Origin: JACVRW01 sp963734025
GTDB taxonomy: Bacteria > Actinomycetota > Thermoleophilia > Solirubrobacterales > Thermoleophilaceae
Reading direction: 5' to 3'
Length of the DNA: 64,000 nucleotides
Assembly (NCBI GenBank): GCA_963734025.1
Contig: CAVTFR010000020.1
Coordinates: 1-64,000, forward strand
Below the pieces are notes generated by a model that had not been told where the DNA came from, searched no databases, and saw nothing but the letters and a program-made list of their open reading frames with translations. Made by a program: the position numbers and the translations under genes. Below, in pieces: positions 17,552 through 25,161 of this stretch. The first letter of the stretch is position 1; every line of letters starts with the position of its first letter.

Positions 17552-17660
17552 CCCGGCGCCCTGTTGTGGTTGACGGCCTCGATGCTGTTGCCGTCGGGAT
17601 CGAGCACGAACGCCGAGTAGTAGCCGGGGTGGTACTCGTGGTCGAGCACGGCGCTGACTT
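17549..17660 (-). pseudogene. C-terminal remnant of a VOC/glyoxalase-family protein
   Basis: The minus strand encodes about 35 residues ending at a TAG at 17549-17551. They include E-Y-H-P-G-Y-Y-S-A-F-V and L-D-P-D-G-N-S-I-E-A-V, the signature C-terminus of VOC metalloproteins with the metal Glu. Nothing upstream continues the fold, because the next gene starts at 17685 on the other strand. It is therefore a truncated remnant. Its stop shares the CTAG with the stop of the S15 gene. Confidence 0.6.
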
Positions 17661-17684
17661 CCCCGGTTCGGTAATCCTTTGCCC

Positions 17685-18551
17685 GTGGCCGGCAAGACGG
17701 ATTCCCTCGACCAGGTGGCTAACGAGCTCTACGGCCTTCCGTCCGGAGAGTTCACGGAGGCGCGCGACGCGCTCGTCAAGCGGCTGCGCGCCGACAAGGA
17801 ACGCGAGCTCGCCAACGAGGTCAAGGCGCTGCGCAAACCCACCCTTGCGGCGTGGGCGCTGAACCAGCTCGTCCGAAACCGCCGCAAGGACGTCGAGAAA
17901 CTGCTCGCGGCCGGCGAGGAGCTGCGCGAGGCGCAGGAGCAGCTCGTGGCGGGCGGCGACCGCTCGGGCTTCCAGCGCGCTGCCGCCAAGGAGCGCGAGC
18001 TGGTGGCGAAGCTCGCGCGCGACGCGGCCTCGCTCGCCGCCGAGGCGGGCGTCGGCTCGTCGCAGGGGCTCGAGGAGAAGCTCGTCTCCACCCTGCACGC
18101 CGCCGCCCTCGACGAGGAGACCGCGGCGGAGCTCGGCGCCGGGCGTGTGCTGAGGGAGCGCCAGGCGGTCGCCGGCTTCGGCGGTGGCTTCGAGATGGCG
18201 CCGGCCCCGGCCAAACCGCCGCCCAAGCGCGCGAAACAGGCGAAGCCGCCGAAGGAGGACGCTGCGAAGAAGAAGCGCGAGGCCGCGGCGGAGGCCAAGG
18301 CGCGCGAGGAGCTGTCCGCGGCGCGTCTCGAGGAGCGCAAGGCGGGGCGTGAGCGCGACGCCGTGGCGAAGGCGGCCGCGCGGGCCGCCGAGCGCGCGCG
18401 CAAGGCCGAGGAGCGCGCCGCCGAGGCCGCGCAGCGCCTCGATGAGGCGCGCGCGGAGCTGGAGGAGGCCCAGGATGAGGAGCGGGCCGCGACCAAGCGC
18501 CACGAGAGCGCCACGGCTGCGGTGGCCGCGGCCGAGAAGAAGCTCGCCTAG
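17685..18551 (+). CDS. Hypothetical Ala/Lys/Glu-rich coiled-coil protein
   Basis: 288 residues from GTG 17685 (TTG 17679 also possible). The N-terminal ~150 residues form a soluble helical domain with L-R-K-P-T-L-A-A-W-A-L-N-Q-L, which I recall as a conserved actinobacterial segment. A Pro/Lys linker (~175-195) leads to a C-terminal ~95-residue tract of Ala, Glu, Arg and Lys heptads, a long coiled coil. There is no signal or membrane segment. Nucleoid, ribosome or scaffolding roles are all possible. Confidence 0.7.
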   Translation: MAGKTDSLDQVANELYGLPSGEFTEARDALVKRLRADKERELANEVKALRKPTLAAWALNQLVRNRRKDVEKLLAAGEELREAQEQLVAGGDRSGFQRAAAKERELVAKLARDAASLAAEAGVGSSQGLEEKLVSTLHAAALDEETAAELGAGRVLRERQAVAGFGGGFEMAPAPAKPPPKRAKQAKPPKEDAAKKKREAAAEAKAREELSAARLEERKAGRERDAVAKAAARAAERARKAEERAAEAAQRLDEARAELEEAQDEERAATKRHESATAAVAAAEKKLA

Positions 18552-18589
18552 AGACCCATTCGTCCGCAACGAGCGGGATCAACGTAGTG

Positions 18590-18607
18590 GGGGCCATTGA
18601 CGGCCCC
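18590..18607 (+). terminator. Hairpin downstream of the coiled-coil gene
   Basis: GGGGCC (18590-18595) and GGCCCC (18602-18607) with a 6-base loop, 39 bases after the stop. The remaining ~150 bases to 18754 show no gene; they are presumably the 3' region of both convergent genes. Confidence 0.4.
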
Positions 18608-18754
18608 TGGGGCCGCTGCTTTAGTCCTCAACCGAGACGCGGACGGAGCGCAAAGAGCGAAGCCAAGAGGTTGTAAGGCTCGCCCCGCAATAGCTCAAGG
18701 GCCTCGGCCCGCGAGCGCGGACCTCAAGCGCGAAGTCTGCGTCTCTTTTGTTTC

Positions 18755-19018
18755 TCAGGGCTGGACGAGCGCGCGGCGCACCGTCTCGTCGTCGAGGCCC
18801 TCGACCTCGATCGCCTTGTCGCGTGCGGACGCCCCGCGCACCACGGAGACCCGCCCCCTCGCGACGCCAAGGCGCTTGGCGACGAGCCGGCAGAGCGTGA
18901 CATTCGCGCGGCCGTCCACGGGCGGGGCCTTTACCCGGATGAGGATCGCGTCCGCACGCTCCTCGGCTATCTCGTCTCGGCTCGAGCGGGCTTGCACGCG
19001 TACCGCGATACGCCCCAT
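18755..19018 (-). CDS. DUF167 (YggU-like) family protein
   Basis: 87 residues from ATG 19018. It matches the DUF167 pattern: V-R-V-Q-A-R-S-S-R-D-E at the start, I-R-V-K-A-P-P-V-D-G-R-A-N in the middle, V-V-R-G-A-S-A-R-D-K near the end. The family is small, widespread and structurally known but of unknown cellular role. In many bacteria it lies beside yggT or proC; here it stands alone, convergent with the coiled-coil gene and divergent from the flavin monooxygenase. Confidence 0.85.
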   Translation of the reverse strand: MGRIAVRVQARSSRDEIAEERADAILIRVKAPPVDGRANVTLCRLVAKRLGVARGRVSVVRGASARDKAIEVEGLDDETVRRALVQP

Positions 19019-19109
19019 GTCGATCAGCGTAGGGCCGGCCGTGTCCGATCGCACACAAGCCTCGCCCAGCAGTCGCGACCCTCCGGAGTCCCCTGGACCC
19101 GGATCGGAG

Positions 19110-20285
19110 ATGGACATGCAGGACCGACGTGTAATCGTGATTGGAGCAGGGCCGGCTGGACTCGCCTCGGCGACCGCCCTCCGGCGTCGGGGCGTCCGGC
19201 CCCTCGTACTCGACAGGGCCGACGGCGTCGCCTCCACGTGGCGCAGCCGCTACGACCGGCTGCGGCTCAACTCGAGCCGGCCGTTCTCCAAGCTGCCAGG
19301 CGCCCGCTTCCCGCGCGGCACCGACATGTTCCCCGGCCGCGACGACATGGTGCGCTACTTCGAGCGCTATGCCCAGCGCGAGCGGGTGGACGTGCAGCAC
19401 GGCACGGCGGTCGAGCGAATCGACCGCGACGGCACCGGGCTCGTCCTGGGCACCTCGGAGGGCGACGTCCACGCCTCACACGTAGTAGTGGCGACCGGCT
19501 ACTCGCACACGCCGCACACGCCGGACTGGCCGGGCCGCGAGGCCTTCGTCGGCCGGCTCCTGCACTCGAGCGAGTACCGCAACCCCGATGACCTCCGGGG
19601 CGCCGACGTGCTGGTCGCCGGCTCGGGCTGCTCGGGAATGGAGATCGCGTACGACGTCGCGACCGGCGGGGCGAGCCGGGTACGGGTGGCGGTGCGCACG
19701 GCGCCGAACATCCTGCTGCGGGATCCGGCCGGACCGGCGATCGCACTGCTGCTCTCGAAGCTCCCGCCCGGCATCGGCGACCGGCTGACGAGGGCGGCCC
19801 GGCTTCGCGAGATCGGCGACCTGTCCGCCTACGGCCTCCCGATCCCGGAAGAGGGCGTGTTCAGCCGCCTGCGGCGGCTCGGCGTGGCGCCCGCGATCGT
19901 CGACAAGGAGACCATCGAGGCGATTCGCGACGGCCGCATCGAGATCGTGCCGGGCATCCGCTCGTTCGACGAGACCGGCGTCGATCTCGACGATGACACG
20001 CGCGTCGAGCCGGACGCGGTGATCACGGCGACGGGCTACCGCACCGGCCTCGAGCCGCTCGTCGGCCATTTGGGCGTGCTCGACGAGCGCGGTGTGCCGT
20101 CGGCGCCCGACGGGGGTCCGACGGGCAGCGGCCTGCGTTTCGTGGGCTTCGTCCCCCGTCCGGCGCAGCTCGGCACGCTTGGTCCCGAGGCGCGGCGCGC
20201 CGCCCGCGGGATCGCGCGTGAGCTGCGCGGGTCGAGGGCACGGTCGCGGCGTCGCGGTTGGGCGCCGCGCCCACGTCCCGCCTGA
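19110..20285 (+). CDS. Flavin-containing monooxygenase / NAD(P)-binding oxidoreductase
   Basis: 391 residues from ATG 19110 (ATG 19116 fits GGAG at 19106 better). The FAD-binding Rossmann motif G-A-G-P-A-G is near residue 13. T-W-R-S-R-Y-D-R-L and A-T-G-Y-S are typical of single-component flavin monooxygenases. A second NADPH dinucleotide motif, G-S-G-C-S-G, is near 172. Such enzymes hydroperoxylate FAD to oxidise N-, S- or ketone substrates. The length suits a compact FMO-like or YUCCA-like enzyme. It has no signal peptide. Confidence 0.85.
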   Translation: MDMQDRRVIVIGAGPAGLASATALRRRGVRPLVLDRADGVASTWRSRYDRLRLNSSRPFSKLPGARFPRGTDMFPGRDDMVRYFERYAQRERVDVQHGTAVERIDRDGTGLVLGTSEGDVHASHVVVATGYSHTPHTPDWPGREAFVGRLLHSSEYRNPDDLRGADVLVAGSGCSGMEIAYDVATGGASRVRVAVRTAPNILLRDPAGPAIALLLSKLPPGIGDRLTRAARLREIGDLSAYGLPIPEEGVFSRLRRLGVAPAIVDKETIEAIRDGRIEIVPGIRSFDETGVDLDDDTRVEPDAVITATGYRTGLEPLVGHLGVLDERGVPSAPDGGPTGSGLRFVGFVPRPAQLGTLGPEARRAARGIARELRGSRARSRRRGWAPRPRPA

Positions 20286-20309
20286 GCCGGCGCAGGGCCG
20301 CCGCGGCAC

Positions 20310-20340
20310 TTGACTTCAAGCGCACTTGAAGGTGCATCCT
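20310..20340 (+). promoter_or_regulatory. MerR/SoxR-type promoter-operator with 19-bp spacer
   Basis: TTGACT (20310-20315), a 19-base spacer and CATCCT (20335-20340) form the stretched promoter typical of MerR-family control. CTTCAAG (20314-20320) and CTTGAAG (20325-20331) are perfect arms around CGCA, placed in the spacer as in SoxR boxes. It drives the MBL-fold gene at 20371. No MerR gene lies in the window. Confidence 0.7.
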
Positions 20341-20370
20341 TCGAGTGTGATCGAAGAAGGAGCCTCAGCG

Positions 20371-21027
20371 ATGAAGCAGCTGACGAAGCTGGACACGGTG
20401 ATCCCGGGCTTGCACGGCACGACCCCTGAAGCACTGTCGTTCGCACCATCGATCGAGGTGCGCGCGTTCCTGCTCGAGCGCGATGCGGGCAACATCCTCG
20501 TCTACAGCAACGGCCGGCTCGACGACGACCTGGCGGCGCTCGACGACCTGGGCGGCGTCGCGCGCCGCTACCTCAATCACGGCCACGAGGCGATGTTCGG
20601 CGCCGCCCGCTTGGACGCGCCGCTCTTCGTGCATGAACACGACCGAGCCGCCGTCGAGGAGCACATGCACGTGCGCGGCACGTTCTCGCGCCGGCACATG
20701 CTCGACGAGGACTTCGAGGTGATCCCGACCCCCGGCCACACGCCGGGCGCGACGGCCTTCCTGTGGGACGCAGGCGGGCACCGGGCGCTCTTCACGGGCG
20801 ACACGCTCTTCCTCGACGGCGGCGAGTGGATCGCGGCGGTGCTGCCGAGCAGCGAGCGCGCGGCCTACGTCGAGAGCCTCGAGCTGATCCGTGAGCTCGA
20901 CTTCGACGTGCTCGTGCCGTGGGCGGCGCGCGCCGGCGGGCCCTTCCACGCAGTCACGAGCAGGGTTGCGGCCCGGCGCCGCATCGACACCGTCATCGAG
21001 CGCGTCAGGCGCGGCGGGGACCACTAG
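20371..21027 (+). CDS. MBL-fold metallo-hydrolase
   Basis: 218 residues from ATG 20371, with AAGGAG at 20357-20362. It has the metallo-beta-lactamase fold: first metal motif region N-H-G-H-E-A, then T-P-G-H-T-P-G, then F-T-G-D-T-L-F. The first motif lacks the D-H of canonical H-x-H-x-D-H, so metal binding may be reduced or altered. It is cytoplasmic. A MerR/SoxR-type promoter upstream suggests induction by redox-cycling compounds or another MerR ligand. The substrate is unknown. Confidence 0.8.
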   Translation: MKQLTKLDTVIPGLHGTTPEALSFAPSIEVRAFLLERDAGNILVYSNGRLDDDLAALDDLGGVARRYLNHGHEAMFGAARLDAPLFVHEHDRAAVEEHMHVRGTFSRRHMLDEDFEVIPTPGHTPGATAFLWDAGGHRALFTGDTLFLDGGEWIAAVLPSSERAAYVESLELIRELDFDVLVPWAARAGGPFHAVTSRVAARRRIDTVIERVRRGGDH

Positions 21028-21058
21028 CGCGGGCGGCCGGGACTCTAGGGTTCCGGCG

Positions 21059-21859
21059 ATGGATAGGTACATCTGCGTGACCTGCGGGACGCAGTTCGCC
21101 GACAGCGACGAGCCCCCCGCCTCGTGCCCGATCTGCCAGGACCCGCGCCAGTACGTGCCGGCCTCCGGTCAGCGCTGGACGACGCTCGCGGAGCTGGCGG
21201 CGGGCCACGAGAACGAGTTCCGGCGCGAGGGTGAGCTCACGGGAATCGGCACGAGCCCCTCGTTCGCGATCGGCCAGCGTGCCCTGCTGGTTCCGCTCGG
21301 CGAGTCCAACCTGCTCTGGGACTGCATCACGCTCCTCGACGACGCCACCGCCGTGGAGGTCGAGCGCCGTGGGGGACTGGCGGGCATCGCCATCTCCCAT
21401 CCGCACTACTACTCCGGCATGGTCGAGTGGGCGCAGCGCTTCGAATGCCCGGTCCACCTGCACGCTGCGGACGCGGAGTGGGTGATGCGGCCGGACCCGG
21501 CGATCGAGTACTGGGACGGCGAGACCCTCGAGCTCGGCGGCGGGCTGACGCTGATCCGCGGCGGCGGCCACTTCCCCGGCGGCACGATGCTGCACCGGGC
21601 CGAGGGGGCGGGCGCGCTGCTGTCCGGCGACATCATCCAGGTGATCCCCGACCGCGACCATGTCGGCTTCATGTGGAGCTACCCGAACCTGGTTCCGCTG
21701 CCTGAGAACGAGGTCGAGCAGATCGCGGCCTCCGTCGAGCCGTTCGAGTACGAGTCGATCTACGGCGCCTGGTGGGAACGCGTGATCCCGGACGGCCCAG
21801 CCGTGGTGCGGCGCTCCGCGGAGCGCTACCGGGCGGCGCTGCGCGGCGACCTCCTCTAG
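21059..21859 (+). CDS. MBL-fold protein with N-terminal rubredoxin-like zinc ribbon
   Basis: 266 residues from ATG 21059, 31 bases after the previous MBL gene. Residues 6-27 hold C-V-T-C and C-P-I-C, a rubredoxin-like or zinc-ribbon pair. The MBL part has S-H-P-H-Y-Y-S where H-x-H-x-D-H is expected, later G-G-G-H-F and L-S-G-D-I. Known MBL/rubredoxin pairings occur in oxygen and nitric-oxide reductases, but this one has the ribbon at the N-terminus and a reduced metal site. Probably in the same transcript as the gene upstream. Confidence 0.78.
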   Translation: MDRYICVTCGTQFADSDEPPASCPICQDPRQYVPASGQRWTTLAELAAGHENEFRREGELTGIGTSPSFAIGQRALLVPLGESNLLWDCITLLDDATAVEVERRGGLAGIAISHPHYYSGMVEWAQRFECPVHLHAADAEWVMRPDPAIEYWDGETLELGGGLTLIRGGGHFPGGTMLHRAEGAGALLSGDIIQVIPDRDHVGFMWSYPNLVPLPENEVEQIAASVEPFEYESIYGAWWERVIPDGPAVVRRSAERYRAALRGDLL

Positions 21860-21871
21860 GCTCGCGCCCGG

Positions 21872-23782
21872 ATGCGAGGAGGCTGGGCAGGGCTGATCGC
21901 GGTCGTCGTGCTCCTGGCCGTGCCGGCGGCCCCGGCGGCGGCGCAGCGGGCGACGCAGCCGTGCAAGGACGGGTCCGGTGCGCGCTGCGGCTCGTTGCTC
22001 GTGCCCCTGTATCGCAGCGCGCCGAACGCAGGCGGCGAGAAGCTCCGTATCCATTTCCGCGTCTACCCGCGCCGCGACCGCTCCCGGCCCGCTCTCGAGC
22101 CGATCGTCGCCGTAGAGGGCGGACCCGGCTACCCGTCGATCGACTCGGCCGAGGGGTATCTGTTCATGCTCGGGCCGTTGCGCCGGCGCCGCGAGATGAT
22201 CGTCGTCGACAACCGCGGCACGGGGCGCTCTGGAGCGATCGACTGCCTGCGCCTGCAGGCCGGCAACGGCGTCTACGCGCGCGAGGTCGGGCGCTGCGCG
22301 CGCAGGCTCGGCCGGGCCGCGAACGCGTATGGCACCGGCGCCGCGGCCGACGACCTTGCCGCCGTGCTCGACAGGCTGCGCGTGCCGGTCGTCAACGTCT
22401 ACGGCGACTCCTACGGGACCTATTTCAGCCAGGCGTTCGCGGTGCGCCATCCGGAGCGCGTGCGCGCTGTCGTGCTGGACGCGGCCTACGCGGTCGACGG
22501 TTTCGACCCCTGGGTGCGCGAGGAATCGGTGGCGATCCGCTTCGCCTGGGACCAGGTGTGCCGGCGCTCGGCGAGCTGCGCCGGCGGCGCCCCGCTCGAC
22601 GAGCTGCGTCAGATGGCGCTGCGGCTCGAGTCGAAGCCACTCACCGGGACCGCGGAGGACGCCGACGGCGTGCCCCACCGGGTGCGAGTGGACGGCGCGG
22701 CGCTCGGCCAGATCGCGGGCGACGCGTCGTACTACTACACGATCTACCGCGACCTGCTGGCCGCGCAGCGGGCCTACCTGCGGGGCGACCCGGCGCCGCT
22801 CCTGCGGATCGCGGCGGAAGACTTGCCCTTCACCGGCGGGGGCCCGGTCAAGAGCTACTCCGAGGGCGCCTACGCGGCTGTCGCCTGCCACGACTACCCG
22901 ACGATCTGGGACCCGTCCGCATCGCTGCCCGAGCGCCGCGCCGAGCTGCGGGCGGCACGCGCGCTGCTCGCCCCGGACGCGTACGCGCCCTTCCCCAACG
23001 ACGTCTGGCTGCGCTCGCTCTACATCCACCAGGCCGTCAGCGGCTGCATACGCTGGCCGAAGGCGTCCCGCCGTGACCCGCCGGTGCCGCCCGGCGCCGC
23101 CTACCCGAGCGTGCCGGTGCTGGTCCTCGACGGCGACCTCGACGTGATCACTCCGATGGGCGACTCGATCCGCGCGGCGTCACTGTTCCCGGGGGCCACG
23201 CTCGTGCCCGTCGCGAACGTCGGCCACGTGACCGCGCTCGCGGACTTCGACGGCTGCACCTCGGGGATCGTGCGCCGCTTCCTGCGCACGCTCACGCCGG
23301 GAGATACGAGCTGCGCGAGCCGCACGCAGGAGATCCACGTGGTGCCTGAGTTCCCGCGCCGGGCCGCGGGGGCGCCCGCCGCGGAGCCCGCGGGCCCTGA
23401 GGACCGCTCGACGGCGCTCGACCGGCGCGTCGCCTGGGGCGCGGCCTGGGCGGTCGGGGACGCGCTCGCGCGCTGGAACCTCATGTACGGCGAGCGCGGC
23501 CATGGCCTGCGCGGCGGCAGCTTCGACGCCTCGGGGGCTTACTACTCACACGCGCCGGTGACCTTGCGGATGCGCCGCACACGCTTCGTCTCGGACGTCG
23601 CCGTCAGCGGCAGAGCCGTCTGGGACCGGCGGGTGGGCGCGGTGAGCGCGCGCCTTCGGATAGCGGGAGCACGCACAGGGTCGCTCCGGATCCGCTGGCA
23701 GACGCGGGCGACGCACTCCGTCGCCTCGCTGGCCGGGCGGCTCGGGGGCCGGCGCGTGCGGCTTCGGACACCCGCACCGTAG
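21872..23782 (+). CDS. Secreted alpha/beta hydrolase, tripeptidyl-aminopeptidase (TAP-like) type
   Basis: 636 residues. Signal peptide ~1-25 (A-A-P-A-A-A-Q). Oxyanion region V-E-G-G-P-G-Y, then V-V-D-N-R-G-T-G-R-S-G, nucleophile Ser in G-D-S-Y-G, Asp in L-D-G-D-L-D, His in V-G-H-V-T. The C-terminal TAP-like segment and an extra ~120-residue beta-rich tail make it longer than usual. Streptomyces TAP enzymes remove N-terminal tripeptides outside the cell. Several Cys residues fit export. Starts 12 bases after the MBL gene. Confidence 0.85.
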   Translation: MRGGWAGLIAVVVLLAVPAAPAAAQRATQPCKDGSGARCGSLLVPLYRSAPNAGGEKLRIHFRVYPRRDRSRPALEPIVAVEGGPGYPSIDSAEGYLFMLGPLRRRREMIVVDNRGTGRSGAIDCLRLQAGNGVYAREVGRCARRLGRAANAYGTGAAADDLAAVLDRLRVPVVNVYGDSYGTYFSQAFAVRHPERVRAVVLDAAYAVDGFDPWVREESVAIRFAWDQVCRRSASCAGGAPLDELRQMALRLESKPLTGTAEDADGVPHRVRVDGAALGQIAGDASYYYTIYRDLLAAQRAYLRGDPAPLLRIAAEDLPFTGGGPVKSYSEGAYAAVACHDYPTIWDPSASLPERRAELRAARALLAPDAYAPFPNDVWLRSLYIHQAVSGCIRWPKASRRDPPVPPGAAYPSVPVLVLDGDLDVITPMGDSIRAASLFPGATLVPVANVGHVTALADFDGCTSGIVRRFLRTLTPGDTSCASRTQEIHVVPEFPRRAAGAPAAEPAGPEDRSTALDRRVAWGAAWAVGDALARWNLMYGERGHGLRGGSFDASGAYYSHAPVTLRMRRTRFVSDVAVSGRAVWDRRVGAVSARLRIAGARTGSLRIRWQTRATHSVASLAGRLGGRRVRLRTPAP

Positions 23783-23792
23783 AGTCGCCTCG

Positions 23793-24203
23793 ATGCCGCC
23801 GCTGAGCGAGGAGCTGCGCACGATCGCGGACACCGCAATCAGGGCGCTGAACTCGGGCGACCTGGACAGCTTCCTGAGCGTGGTCTCCGAGGACGCCGAG
23901 TTCACGTCGATGATCGCGGAGGTCGAGGGACAGACCTTCCGGGGCCACGATGGCGTGCGCGCCTGGTGGGACACGGTGTCCGGCAGCTTTCAGAACGTAC
24001 GCTGGGAGATCCTCGACGTCGAGGGCTCAGGCGGGCGTGGCCTCGCCAGGCTGCGGGCGTTCGGCGACCTTGGCGGAGTGGAGGTCGAGCAGATGGTCTG
24101 GCAGGCGGCCAGGTACCACGACGGCAAGCTCGACTGGTGGGGGTTCTTCCGCGCCGAATCGGATGCCCGGGAGGCGGCGGGAGTTGCCCCTGGGCAAGCG
24201 TAA
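23793..24203 (+). CDS. SnoaL/NTF2-like protein
   Basis: 136 residues with the cystatin-like alpha+beta cone of the NTF2 superfamily: A-L-N-S-G-D-L-D-S-F, then D-A-E-F, F-R-G-H-D-G-V-R-A-W-W, and a final W-W-G-F-F-R. Members are isomerases, dehydratases or ligand carriers, and no catalytic pair can be assigned here. It is cytoplasmic and starts 10 bases after the TAP-like gene, so may be co-transcribed. Confidence 0.78.
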   Translation: MPPLSEELRTIADTAIRALNSGDLDSFLSVVSEDAEFTSMIAEVEGQTFRGHDGVRAWWDTVSGSFQNVRWEILDVEGSGGRGLARLRAFGDLGGVEVEQMVWQAARYHDGKLDWWGFFRAESDAREAAGVAPGQA

Positions 24204-24205
24204 GC

Positions 24206-24234
24206 TTGACCTTTCGTAAGTAATGACTTAAACT
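24206..24234 (+). promoter_or_regulatory. ArsR-gene promoter with overlapping palindrome; probably leaderless
   Basis: TTGACC (24206-24211), 17 bases, TAAACT (24229-24234). The -10 ends 7 bases before the ATG at 24242, so transcription should begin at or next to the start codon. TAAGT (24217-24221) and ACTTA (24226-24230) form a perfect inverted repeat between the boxes, a natural autorepression site for the ArsR protein. Confidence 0.7.
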
Positions 24235-24241
24235 CTCTCGC

Positions 24242-24574
24242 ATGCAGAGCGCACTCGAGGCGATGGCGGCGCCCCGCCGGCGGGACATCCTGCGGCTGGT
24301 GCACGGCACCGAGCTCACCGCCGGCACGATCGCGGCCAACTTCGGCGACGTCTCCCGGCCGGCCATCTCGCAGCACCTACGGGTGCTGCGCGAGGCCGGG
24401 CTGGTGCGCGAGCGCCGCGATGGGACGCGCCGCCTCTACAGCGCCGACAGCGGCGGCCTCGACGACCTGCGTGAGTACCTCGAGCGGTTCTGGGACGAAC
24501 GGCTGGAGACCCTCAAGACCGAAGCAGAGCGAGAAGAAAGGAGCATCCGCGATGACGGAAGCAACCAAGACTGA
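24242..24574 (+). CDS. ArsR-family transcriptional regulator
   Basis: 110 residues. Winged helix: M-A-A-P-R-R-R-D-I-L-R-L-V, then G-T-I-A-A-N-F-G-D-V-S-R-P-A-I-S-Q-H-L-R-V-L-R and the wing R-R-D-G-T-R-R-L-Y. No CxC metal motif, so it is probably not an arsenic sensor. It belongs to the ArsR type paired with AHSA1/SRPBCC genes and overlaps that partner by 23 bases. The promoter contains a palindrome and is probably leaderless. Confidence 0.88.
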   Translation: MQSALEAMAAPRRRDILRLVHGTELTAGTIAANFGDVSRPAISQHLRVLREAGLVRERRDGTRRLYSADSGGLDDLREYLERFWDERLETLKTEAEREERSIRDDGSNQD

Positions 24575-24989
24575 GGCAATCGTCCGCGAGATCCGGATCG
24601 ACGCGAGCCCCGAGACCGTGTTCGGCTTCTTCACGGAGCCGGACAAGCTGACCCGCTGGCTGGCGATCGACGCCACGCTCGACCCGCGTCCCGGCGGCAT
24701 CAACCATCAGACCCACGCGGGCTCGCCCGACAGCCCGGGCGGGCCCTACCTCATGCGGGGCGAGTTCGTGGAGGTCGAGCGGCCCTCGCGGGTGGTGTTC
24801 ACGTGGGGCTTCGAGAACCCGGAGGTGGACGTCCGGCCCGGTGAGAGCACGGTCGAGGTGACGCTCGAGCCACAGCCCGGCGGGACGCTCGTGCGGCTCG
24901 TCCACAGCGGCCTGCCCGAGAGCGAGCTCGCCTCGCACAGCGAGGGCTGGACCGCCATGCTCGACCGGCTGGCGGCAGCCGCCGGCTGA
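24552..24989 (+). CDS. SRPBCC (AHSA1-like) protein
   Basis: 145 residues from ATG 24552, with AAAGGAG at 24537-24543 inside the ArsR gene. START-like helix-grip fold: I-R-I-D-A-S-P-E-T-V-F-G-F-F-T-E-P-D-K-L-T-R-W and the C-terminal E-G-W-T-A-M-L-D-R-L. It binds small hydrophobic ligands; the specific role is unknown. Co-encoded ArsR/SRPBCC pairs are common in Actinobacteria and suggest the regulator responds to the ligand or its effects. Confidence 0.85.
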   Translation: MTEATKTEAIVREIRIDASPETVFGFFTEPDKLTRWLAIDATLDPRPGGINHQTHAGSPDSPGGPYLMRGEFVEVERPSRVVFTWGFENPEVDVRPGESTVEVTLEPQPGGTLVRLVHSGLPESELASHSEGWTAMLDRLAAAAG

Positions 24990-25002
24990 GCCCGGACGCC
25001 GT

Positions 25003-25033
25003 GCCGGGGCACAAAACCGGTTGGTGCCCCGGC
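25003..25033 (+). terminator. Terminator of the ArsR/SRPBCC operon
   Basis: GCCGGGGCAC (25003-25012) and GTGCCCCGGC (25024-25033) are perfect 10-bp arms with an 11-base loop, 14 bases after the SRPBCC stop. The loop contains ACCGGT. Confidence 0.65.
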
Positions 25034-25051
25034 CGGCCGCTTCCCTCCGGT

Positions 25052-25155
25052 CTAGGCCTGCTTGACGGCCGAGGCCTCGATCGAGAGCTTGACCTTGTCC
25101 GAGACGCGCTCGGTGCCCATCGCGAGCTTGCTGAGATCGGCGGCCGCGCTCAGAG
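25052..25155 (-). pseudogene. C-terminal remnant of a small protein (possibly YceI-like)
   Basis: The minus strand encodes about 30 residues ending at a TAG: D-L-S-K-L-A-M-G-T-E-R-V, then S-D-K-V-K-L-S-I-E-A-S. The final strand D-K-V-K-L-S-I-E resembles the last strand of YceI-family lipocalin-like proteins. No start or upstream fold is present before the esterase gene at 25162. The family assignment is tentative. Confidence 0.35.
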
Positions 25156-25161
25156 ACCTCC

